Source of the DNA: Tiliqua scincoides
Lineage: Eukaryota; Chordata; Lepidosauria; Squamata; Scincidae
Assembly: GCF_035046505.1 (NCBI RefSeq)
Contig: NC_089821.1
Coordinates: forward strand, 195,076,377 to 195,140,376
Reading direction: 5' to 3'
DNA: 64,000 nucleotides
A model generated the notes under the pieces. That model was not told the origin of the DNA, made no database searches, and saw nothing but the letters and a program-made list of their open reading frames with translations. Made by a program: the position numbers and the translations under genes. Shown here in pieces: positions 51,601 to 63,600 of this stretch; the stretch's first letter is position 1; each line of letters starts with the position of its first letter.

Positions 51601-54600
51601 TCTGAATATCAACACCATATCTGCAGATCCCATATCCAAGGCTTCACTTGGCCGCAGATGCAGGGGACCCCTGTGCCCTTCTGCTATGCTCCTCTCATTT
51701 CCAGAGGCTCTTCTGAGCTCCACAGAGGCCACATGCATCCACCTTTGAGCTCCATGGGGCTCAGAATGGCCGCTGAGGCCAAAAATGTTTTTATACCTTT
51801 AAAAGGTATTAGGAAGGCTGGAGAAGCTTACAAAAGCTTTACAAAAAAAAACAACAACAACAGGCTTTTTTGGCTTAAGTGGCTATTCTGAGCCCTACAG
51901 AGGCTGTGAGCAGATGCACACAGCCTCTGTGGGGCTCAGAAAAACCTCCAGAGTCAGAAGGCGTCCCTGATATCCACTGATTCAGGAATCCGCAAGGGGC
52001 TCCACAATGGAACCCCCCACAGATACAGGGCATGCCTATGGGGCATTCTGTGTGGCATTGGGTCACAGGTGATTCTTCTTTTTTTCTCCCAACCCAGTTT
52101 ATCTTCAGGAAAAAAGATAGATGTAAGGAGAGGTTTTGTGGGAGAGAGGTTCTTTATTTTTGGCTAGTACAGAAAGCATTCTGAACTTGGGAGCATTCTT
52201 TGTCTTATTCATTGGGCAGAAAGTGTTTACTGCCAAGGCAGCTTGATGGACTTAGGAATGTGCTCAGTTGAAGTGAACAAGGTGTCATCATAGGGCATTG
52301 TGGAGAATTTCTTAGTAGGATCTTCTGCCTTCAGAGATTGTGCTCCTCTACTTGAAATTTGTTGGGCAGCAATGTGGACATCTGTGCAGATGTTTGCTAA
52401 GTTCTGTGAGTGAATTTTCTTCTACAGATGCCACTTTTGGCCATTGGGTTCTGTGTGATATTCTTTTGTAATGAAAGCTCTGAGTGTATTCCAATACTAC
52501 AGTGTCACATCTCACACATCCTGAATGCCCTTTAGCCTTTCCTCAGAGAAAATTTGGATTATTTATTGTAAGTTTTTGTTTTTGAGAAAAGCCGTAGGAC
52601 TCCCCTACCTCTTAACTGGTTTAGGATTGGCTCCTCTTTCTGGAGAATAAGTACAAGAGGTAAAATAGTAGAAAACTATTTCTTTCATATATTCCCATAA
52701 GATTACCATGTGGACAAATTTGTTTTTGGTAGATTCTTTGCCTGTGTTCTCAGGATTCCTGTATCTTTGTCAGTCTAATCTGAAGGGAACATCCTCAAGA
52801 AGTCTGTCAGCAGCTGACCTGCCTCCTGACAAGAAAGGAAAGGATATCCTAAAAGAAATTGTTCAATAACAGAAATTTATAGTAATTTTTTTTTAATCCA
52901 GTGATTTCTGCATCACACTTATATTCCATCCTTCCCCAAAGGCGATTAGTATTTCCTGTGTGTGGAAAGAGCCATCCAGTGTAGGTCCACAGGAGGAAGC
53001 GAGTGGCTTTCATACTTCTTATTACATTGGGCCAAAGCTGACAGACTCCACTGCTTGCTATGTGGGTGACCACGCACATATTTGTATATGGAATGACCCT
53101 GTTCCAGTGAGCCATCTGATTATGTTGGCATCCTTCAGTCTCGGAAGACTATGGTGTCATGCTCTGAATGGTGGTTCTGGAACAGAGTGTCCTCTCCAGT
53201 GCGCGAAGCCTGGGTAAAGTAGGTATGGAGGATAGGCTGTTACCCATGCAGCAAATCCCCCCTCTCCACGTCGCTGAAATGGTCCAATGAAAGGCAGAGG
53301 CCAATACGGTTGGTTCCAGCGACGTCGCAGGAGTTGCCAGAACGTGACTGTGTTCAGCCATGAACTGCCTCAGGGACTCCGGCTCCGGATTTTGCCTCGA
53401 GGTTGTCTCCTGAAGTCTTTTCCGTAACTGGATGTAGCCACAAGGCAGTGGAGGTTTGGGATCAGAGTTTTCCTTCTCTCAGATGAGCTGCCTTCCCAGG
53501 CTAATGAGTCCCATCTACCCTGTGGCTGTTTAGTCGCCTCTTACAACAAGTACAGCCAAACTGAGGGCCTATTCTTATCCCCAGCCCCCAGGGGAACCAC
53601 AAGTACAGCTCCAGAAAGAAGTGAGTGTAATCCTACCGGCTCAGCCGAGGCCACCGGACCGCAGCCTGCAGCTCCCTCTCACTCCACCATCTGATTAACC
53701 CGTTACATAATGACCAAATATTGACATTTGTAAGGCAGTAAATACTGGCTGTGCATCTTGCCCTTTCGCAGAATAATATGTCACTCTGACCAATTATTCA
53801 TCTCAAGGACAGAATTGTCATTGATTTTCCAGGTCCCCAGAAGCTTTTGTTTCAATTCAGCTGGAGAAACAAGGTCCACGGGACATGATGCTTAACATGT
53901 TCATTCAAAAGAAAAAAATCCTTGGGAGCAGAATGCAAAACCCTGTAAGTCAGTGATTCTTACCCTTTTTTTTTTTTTAGATCATGGACCCCTTTGAGAA
54001 TCTGTTGAAAGTTTTGGTCTTCCTCCATTAAAAATGCACATAAACATAGGTTACTAAGTACAAAGGGGGATAGAGTGTCTATACTTTTAACCATTGTTTA
54101 AATTAGAAGAGGGAATTTTGGCAGGTGCAGCTAAACATGGATGGGTTTAAAAATATGCACCTGCCACAATTCCCTTGTTTATACAATGGTTAAAGGTATA
54201 GGCTCTCTGTTCCCCTTTGTATCTGGTAACCCTACATAAACATATACATGTGCAACTTTTTGCGCCTGGTTCATGGACCCCCAGAGGGTCCATTGGCCTG
54301 GTTAAGAACCCCTGTTTTAAGCATATCCAAAATTCTTCTACATTTATCTTACTTAAGACACTGAGCAATGCAATTCCGAGGTAAGGGAACAAACATTCCC
54401 TTACTTTGAAGAGGCCTCCGTGACTGCCCAATTGTAGGATGCAACATGTGCCTAATTGGCACAGCTATGTCACTACTGAAAAGTTTGTTAGGATTTGGGC
54501 CTCAGTTGTTGTTTTTAGCGAAGTTTGGTCTACAGTTCTAGACTTGCTTACCTGGGAGTAAGTCTCATTGAACTTGGTGGAGGTTACTTCTGAGTTGACA

Positions 54601-57600
54601 TGCATTGGACTGCACGGTCATCATTAATCATAGTTATGTTCAGACTTTTGAGAATTCTATCATGGCAGTTCTGTTATGCAGAATGTGTGCAAGTTATATG
54701 AGAGAGAGAGAGAAGTTTAACAATACAACAGTAATGAAGCAGATGTAAGTCATTTAATAAGAAATGTTGTGCTGCTTTAGTGCTTATCCACAGAAAGGAA
54801 AATTAGGCTAGTTTGCTCAGTTATTGTGGCTACTCCGTGATGTAACCATTGGGATTCTGATGTGTCTTGTTGATGATCCTCTACATTGGAGGTACTTTCT
54901 TTACATTTGCCTTGAACAAAAGTTTCATATGTGTGGATGTGTGAATTTAGTTTGGGTATTTGTATGCATTTTTATGTATACTCTCTTCCCAGAACTTCTG
55001 GGATTAGATTAGCTAAATTGTTAACAAAGAGAGGCATTTCAACCATTCCGTGAGACAGTGGCTTGTATCCTGTCTTCTGTGAACAGAAGGCATTTTCATT
55101 TGCACAAAAATGGAGTGATTTTTGCCAATCTCCCCCATTTCCACAAGCTTTTCCCCCACACTTTCCTTAGGATTTTCACTTTCCATCCTATCCTTAGGAT
55201 ACAAGCCAATAGTTTTTTCCCCCTTTTTTCAGTGTACAGCTTTCCAGTAAAGCCTGTGTCTGTGTTATATGAATAAATAAATGCATCTTTATTTTGTACA
55301 CCATTGTGGAAATTTTAGGCAAATAACAAATGATATAATTCACTATAGGATGAAGTTGACAAAGTCAAAAAGGAAGTCATTGTTGACTACTGCCATAAGT
55401 AAGTTCATGAAATGTGTACAGCTTGTTTCTCCAAGTCATTTGTGTGAAGTTTGTTTCATTGAGATACAAAAAGTAACTCCCACTCACAATGTATATGGAA
55501 TAGCCAGATAGCAGTCCTCTCATCCAAAAATGCTGTATTGGTGTGATGTTCTGAAAGGACTTGCTTCAGCAATGGGAAACAAATATTTGTCTATAGAATC
55601 AGGCTTTAATTAGAATTTCAGCCCTTTCTTTAGGATAACATAATAGTGTAATAGACAATAACAAATGTCTGTGTCCGTAAGTCAAAAACACACAATTACA
55701 ATGCTCAAAACTCACATAGCCTGTGGGAGAAAAAGAAAGTCTTCTAAATTGCAGCATCAATTGATATAGGCTGCATATACATTAATATAATAATCTAGAA
55801 GGTAAATTGCCACATGAGCAGTCAGACAGTTCCCTTATTATGTGTTGGTAGCAAGTGGGAATTAGTAGGGAGAAGCAGGAGTCTGAACGACAGGTAGGGA
55901 AAACAACCTGGTAATGCCTGAAATCTCCAGAGCAAAGATATTTTCACCTGGGACATCACTTCTGGATCTAGCCTTGTGTCCTCTAAATGCAGTAAAACTA
56001 CAACATGGCTTGCTCAAGGGAACTCTCAAACTTGTTGCACAAGCAGATATTGCAGGTTGAAAGAGTAAATACGTACTTATCTCCCGTTATTTGGAAGAGA
56101 AAATCATACGACTATGTTTTGCATCTATAAAATGGAACAATGTGAAATGCTGATTGATATCTATATACAAAGGAACACAATATTCATTAAACTATTTTAC
56201 ATGATATGTATTCCCCACATGGCAGAAAAACCACAGGGTTGTTTCTTTGCCAGTGTTAATAACCTTTTAAAAATCATTTCACTGCAAGAAAATGATAAAG
56301 CAATTTGTTACCTTGGATATTAGTTACACAGTATCTTGTTGATGCTAATTTTTGGTATCGTCAGGATGAATCATCGTATGTCGCAGTACTCACTTCGAAG
56401 TCAGATCGCTGCATATTACAACAGTATAAAAGCTTTGTTAGGTGACTTCCCCAGCGTGAGAGACAAGTACTTCATTATAGGGTTGCCATATGAGAAGAAA
56501 GGAGAAAAGGAGTTAAAAGAAAAGCTTGAGGAGGATCCCAGGTGGGTAACTGCTTTAAGGAGGAGTTTCTGGTTTCCAGAGTTTCATATTTTATGATTTC
56601 AAATGGGATCACTACTGCTACCCATGCATTGGCTTCTTTCTGATTTCTGATATACATTCAGCAGCATTTAGTAAAGTTGGATAATATGGTAGACAATGTT
56701 GTTTTTGTTTGAGGGATGGGACTGTAGCTCATTGGTAGAATCTTTTTAGCCACAGTTTGGAGGTTCAATCCTTGACATCTCCAGGTAGGGCTGAGATAGT
56801 CTACTTCCCCAAAACCTAGAGAGCTACTGCTGTTTAGACCAGACAATAATGAGCCAAGCGGGTCAACAGTCTGATGCAGTATGAAACTATATGTATTGTG
56901 CATTGCAAATGAGAAACTGCTATGCAGATCAGACCTTTAAATATGTCCTCAGGTGCCATATAATATTTTGGTGGTTTTCTCCAAGTAATTCAGCTTCTTC
57001 CTGTAACTATTCAGGTCATTCCAGCGGCGACCCCATTCTTTGATGTCTGCTGATGGACGATTCATCTTGAATCTGTGGTTCATTCCTCACCCTTCAGAAG
57101 TGCTCATGGTGTTTAAAACTTTGCCAGAGGAGGTTAGCCTGCTTGTAGTGTTCAGTCTCAGTAATCATACTGTATAGATGTATCTGTTACTGATCTCTTT
57201 TGTGCCTCTTATGAAACGTTTGTGGCACAAAAAAGAGAGAGTGATGCAATGGCACCTTTGGGAATCTAACCACAGTACCTTATTGTTGAAAGATCATAGT
57301 TTGAAAAGAGTCTAAACTCTAGTCATTTTGGTACCCAAGAAGGAAAACACCAAGAAGGTGCTCCTTATGATGGGAAAAAAATTGTGATGCCAGCCAGTAC
57401 CTCATAGATTGGCTCAAAGGAGCTGTTCCCTATGTATAGGGAGAAGATGGTGGGTGGCAGCTTAATAACTCATCAGCTAGGTGGCAGACCTTAAAATTAA
57501 CAATATGATTGCAAATGGTGACTGCTGCTGATTTCAGCTTGTTGTTCCAAACACTTTCTGAAATATTTGTGCCTGTCTTTGAATCTTTTTCCCCCCTGAC

Positions 57601-60600
57601 TTTTATTCCTTTTTTCCTTAGACTGGCTACAGAGCCCTCAGGCAGACACTGCAAATTGTGGCAGCTTTTCATGATATTATTGGATACATTTTAACCTTTG
57701 CTCAGTTAGGAAATGCGCCAAAGTGTTTGGATTACCAGTGTCCTCCTGCACATCTCACTGCAGACTGGGGAGGGACTGAACAGATTGGTTAGTGTCAAGT
57801 GTTCTCTTTGGGACTGAGAGTTATGGTAGACCTTAGATGCATGTATAAAAGAATACGCAGAGCTTTTTAAAAAGAGGAAAATGTATGTTGCTGCTCAACC
57901 TCTATGCTCTAAGCATTAAATTTACATAAATACACTCACCTTAAAGTATGATTGGTTAGGAAATGTGACCTTGAATCATATTAGCTGGTAGAGATCATTT
58001 TTGCTATTCTAACATATGATGTGCCTCATTGACTTTGAGCCACCTATATTTGTTGTGGTAAAACATTATTCTTAATTGGGTGTACTTTGGTCAATGCTAC
58101 TGTCTAAGGGCCCAATCCTATGCAGTGCGCACTGGTGTGCACTGTCACAAATGTACCGTAAGGCACGTTTGCGGCCCTTAGCACCAGTGCTAGCTGAGTG
58201 CTGGTCGGTGCTGGGCTAGTGCCTGTGGGGCACTGGAGTTTTGGCACATGGCAGTGATTCAGTTCGCCAGGCAGTGGAGAGGTAGGAGCATGGGGGAAGG
58301 TGGGGAGGAGACATTCCAGGGCAGGGGGAGGTGGAGGGAGGGCAGGGATGAGATGTGCTGGGGAGAGGGAGACGGACAGGAGGGAGGTGGGACCGGTGGA
58401 GCTATGCTTCACCAGGTCCTGAGCCTCTGTGCCAGGCTGCCCGCCCAACACGGAGGCTCTTAATTCTATGCCGACCCTTGCGTTGCCATAGAATCGAGTA
58501 ACCCCATTGTGGGGCTACTCGCCTTACCTGGGGGAAGGGGACAAAAGTCCCCCCAAGCGGCAGCATCTGTTTATGTGCAGATTAGTCTCCTTATACAGTG
58601 TCCTCCATTGCATATGTCCTTCAGGTGTATCCTGCAAGAGTTTAAAGCAAAATGTTTAAAAAATTGAAAATGGAATTTAAAAGAATTCCAAAATAATAAT
58701 AATAATTATTATTAACAGTATTTATATACCGCTTTTCAACTAAAAGTTCACAAAGCAGTTTACAGAGAAAAATCAAATAACTAAATGGCTCCCTGTCCCA
58801 AAAGGGCTCACAATCTAAAAAGATGCACATGAATACCAGCAGACAGCCACTAGAACAGACACTGCTGGGGGGGAGGTGGGCTAGTTACTCTCCCCCTGCT
58901 AAAAAAAGGAGCACCCACTTGAAAAAGTGCCTCTTACCCAATTAGCAGGGGTTAATTAGGGTGTTATCTTCTCTGGCACTGTCTGATTATTGCTCTATTT
59001 GGGGTTCCAGGAATGGAGCTCCAAGAGCTACAGAGAAAGATAGACAGCCTTCATAATCCTTCAGATCCAAGTAAAGTAGCCCAGTTGCTGACCATGCACA
59101 GAGACGTGTTGTTTTTGCAGTTTGATTCCATTGTGAGACATTCCATGAGGTAAGAAGTCATAGAGGTGCTCACCACTTCATATTCTAGCTCACAGATCAA
59201 CTTGGGTAGTGCTGACTGGGGTTTAGAATGGTTCAAGAATAAGGATGTTGATGCAAGTTGGGGAAATGGGGCATGGAAGAAATGCACAGAAGCCTGTCTT
59301 TAAGGCTTAAACTAAACATGGCTTACAGTTCCAGGGAACATTAAAAAAAACACAGAAGCATTCTCAGGAGGCTATGAGCTTAAGCAGAGGAATGGTGGGG
59401 AGCAGCTACTGTTTAAACCTTCTCCACCTGGCCATTTCTGCATTCTGAATATTTCTGCACTCAAAATTGCACCACTCCAGCTGCTTTTCTATATGTGAAG
59501 GTAAAGATACAGGAAATCCTATCTTTTGTGTGGAGTAGCATATGGGCGTCGAATGGGTTCAGTAATCCCTCTTCTCCAGCTTGCAGCGCCCCCCCCCCCG
59601 GCTGTTGTTTTAGGATTTTTAAAAAGTTGGGGAAAAGTTAAACACATCTGTATATAATGTCGTCTCTCAGCCAGAGACTCCAAAACTTATAATAGCAGAG
59701 CTGCCTGAGTGCTTACACTCCGTGCTTTTTTCTATGCCTTTGCTGAGAACGTGTTTTTTAAAAAGCAACTTTCAGTACTTTTTATTGAAGCTACATTGAA
59801 GTTTCTTGTAAGGGGAGAGACATTCATCTATTTAATAAATACATTGAGAACCAGGTTCTTTGAACAGTGATTAAACAAAATGTATCTGCTATTAAATAAA
59901 GCTTTCTGCAGCTTGTATTTGATGCCACATATGTAACAAAAAGTAGGAACTGGGACTCAATGGGTGTGAGTCAACTTCTACAAGTAGAATGAAGTTTTTC
60001 TGCCTCCCCTGTCCCTTGCAGCTCCTGTGGCCCTGAATGGCTGTTCCGGAAAGTTGGAGGACCTCTTGTAATAGTATAGGGTTGGGGGACAGCAGCAGAA
60101 AGGAAGAATTAGTGAATATGAGGAAATTGGGCAAGAATGCCTTTCAGGTGTATTAAAGGGGAGAAAAAACCATGCTAATAACCAGTCCATAATATATGGA
60201 CTGCAGGTAGTTGGCAATTCTTCTCCCTTTCAGAGTTATTCTGCACATTATAATTAGGGCTTCTAGTATATGATTTGGAGGGACAATTTCCATGCCTCCC
60301 TTGTGGTGACATGGGTGAATTTCAGGTGTGTGTGTGGGAGAGAAAGAGAGCAGTTTAATAAGAACATTTGAGAAGCATAGGGAAAAGTGCTGTGGGTTTG
60401 GAGAGAGTGCTGAAAATCAAATTGCTCGTTAAAAAATGAAACCAAATCAATTGCTGTAGAGGCCTAAGGCCATATCTACGCTACAGATTTAAACTGGTCT
60501 TGGAGGCATTCCCTCTCTCCATGGAATAATGGAAATTATTGTTCTGTAAGGGAGGACGTTCTAACATAATTCTCAGCATTCACACCAACTAAAATTTCTA

Positions 60601-63600
60601 AGCTTTGGAGAAAGAAGTCCTGCCAGTTAAATTGATAGCAGTTTGTAGTACAGGTATCTCCCCTCACAAATCAAATAAGAGCTATTTTTGGCAGAAAGAC
60701 ATATTTCATTCCACAGTAATTCCACTGGTGGGTATTCTGGTGGAACACATTTGTCAAGGAGATGGTTCTGCTTCAGCTGGTGACAGATTGATTGCTCTGT
60801 TCACTTCTAGCAGAGAAGCAGTGCATCTCCCTGAATCACAAAACCTGTGTGATGTGTCAAGCAAAGTCTGTCATATGTCTTCTGAAGTATGAATTTACAG
60901 AGTTGTTTTTGAAAAGCAGAATAAACTTGAATTTGCTTTTTAAAATGTTGGTTTTTGTTTGGCTGGGTTTTTTTATCCCTTCAGAGAAGCATTTTTATCA
61001 TCTGGAAATATATCTGCCTATCAGAGTGTTACAGGCCTCATGTACCATGGGTTGCCTCCCATGAGTAACTCCACTGTCAGAAGTGTGTTTGCTTCCCAGC
61101 TCCAGCTTCCTCAGCCACTGGATCCACGTGGTCACCGAGTGAGTAAAACTATGGGCTTTTAAAGAAATGGCTGCCTTTTAGTCTATGGGGTGCTGCAAGT
61201 TTCCCTCTTGTCCCCCATGTTTCATCAACATGAAACTAAGGCTGAAGTTATCCAGAGCCTTGTGCTGAGAAATCATCAATATGTTGATGATATCCAGCTC
61301 CATCCTTCCTTTATCCATGCCTCTGAGGAAAGTAGTGTAAATCCTAATTGCTGTCAGATAGCTATCTGGGACTGAGTAGGGGAAGAAAAACTGAGACTCA
61401 GTCCAGACCAGAAATTTGGATAGATGTTTAACTGATCTTGGCCCAGGGGTTCAGACTGTTCTGGATGGATTGCACTTTTTCTAAACAATATGCTGGATCC
61501 TAGCCCCGGTTCCTGAGCTGCGCTCCTGAGGTGGCACAAGTCTGAGGAGACCCATTTGGGCTGCGGTGGCTTGCCCTGGTGTAAGGGGAAGGGTTTCCCC
61601 TTACCTCTGGCTCAGCCGCTTGGGCCCCTATCTTGCACTGGATACAGTGCAGGCCTCTTGGCTTGTGTGTTCCAGTGCAAGATAGGATTATTCTGCATGA
61701 CAGGTGGATTCAGAATAGGTCACAACTTTATTAAACACAACAGTAGGTCTGCAGCAGGTTCGTTCTTAGCTTCTACAGCAATGGGTTGCTAACTCAAAGG
61801 GCACTAGGTGAGGTAATGCTCTCTTCCCCCAGCCTTTTGAGGAATCTCACTCTGGCTCTGAGCAGTGAAAAATTAAATGTAGATTTTTGTCATTCAACAT
61901 CTAAATTTATGAACTTCCAACTTTTGCCTTTAGACACTAATGCTGTTTCCTTGGAGAACATTCCTAGCTGACAGAGGTCCATTTCCCATCACCATTGACA
62001 ACCTGAATCCCATAAATTACAATATGCAGGTATAATATTTTTACTTCAAGTTTGTATTTTTGGGTGACCTTCCTGGATGGCATTGGGCCAGTCACTATCC
62101 CTTAGCATCCCCTTCTTCACAGGGTTGTTGTGAAGGCAAAAAGAGGGAAGGAACTATGTATACCACCCCGTGGAGAAAGGGCAGTATAAAAATGTGAAAA
62201 CTAAAATATTTTTGTACATTGTGAGTGTAAAAGTTAAATGAAATCTTTTGGTGTTTCCTACCACATACACATCACTACAAAAATCTAAATAATTGACCTT
62301 ACCTGTTGAACAAAAATTATTTCTTTGACTTGTTACCTTGAGTGCCAAAAAGCTTCCAACAAACAGGCAGCCTGATTCTAAGCCAGATCGGCGCTGGTGG
62401 CCTGCGCACTGTCCCAGTAATTGCTGTTGTGTGAGTGCTGTAAGGCACTTCACTGCTGGTGGGGAGCACACTGAACCAGCGGAGAGAACAGCACCAGTGA
62501 ATGCTGGGCCTCTGCGCTGGCAGGATGCCACAGATGAGAACTGGGTGGTAAGTATTCCCACTGGGAGTGGGGGAAGGCGGGGAGGGATGGAATAGGGCAG
62601 AGAGAGGGTGGGCCTGAGGGAATCAGAAAGGGGTGGAAACGGCGGCAGAGTCTGCTGCCGAATCCTATCCCCCCTCTGGAGCCATGGAGCCTTACACAGA
62701 CCTTTTTGGTTCTGTGCCAGCTCAAGAGCTCTACCAGGATCCCAGTGTTCCGTTATCCCAAGGAGAACTTTGGCATCTTCCCTGGACCCACAGGTTACAT
62801 AGGCAGCCATTTTGGCACTGCTGAACTGTGCAGTGTCACCAGCCCATAGGATTGGGCTGTTAATTTTCCTCTACTAGAATCAACCTCTTGAATCTCTAAT
62901 TGCTTCAGTTATTTTTCTATGGGCAGCTCAAGAATACTCAGGATTTCTCATCCTTTCTAGTTATGCCTGTGTGGCTTGAATGCTGAGGATAGAAAAGCTG
63001 CTCATGGGGCGCTAGCTGGGATGCAGTTTGTTGCAGAGGATGTAGGCTGGAGTAATCACAAAATTCCGGATGAATACAGAGACCAGGTAAAATAAAAAAG
63101 CAACAGCGAAAGTTTGTTAGACATATTTCAATGTTAAGATTATTTTTGTTTCTTGTTCTGCAAGTCAATAACTAGCATCTAGTACTATATTCATGTGAGC
63201 GATTCTGTTTCAGTCATATCTGCCCAACTTTGCATATACACAACAGGGATCAAATGAGTACACCTGTGGGCTGGGCAGAAATGGGTTAATACATTTCCTT
63301 TATTTTATTAATGCTTTTAAAAACACCTGTACTATTAAACATGGAGTCAGAACAAAAATTTTGCAAAAACTACATGGTATACCTGTTGCTGGAATGACCT
63401 GTTTCAGAAGACTGTAGGTGGCATCAAGTATTTGAATGTTTCACCAAATTTAAAAAAAATAAATCCCTGAACATAGAAAGCTGCACATCAGAGAGAAGAC
63501 TAAAGTTAATAAGTGCCACAGTATATGACTGGCTGAATGAAACTGACAAAGATATGGAGTGTGGTACTCTTTTTTTTTTTTTACATTAACTGTATATCAG

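Noticed and set aside
56712-56800. A functional tRNA gene
   Set aside because: A- and B-box-like sequences are present, but no cloverleaf is kept and a SINE body follows.
58104-58451. Proline-rich minus-strand frame as a gene
   Set aside because: It is a shadow of the purine-rich interior of a long MITE.
62154-62810. 218-codon minus-strand frame as a gene
   Set aside because: It spans a GC-rich MITE-like repeat and the adjacent intron; its composition follows the repeat.
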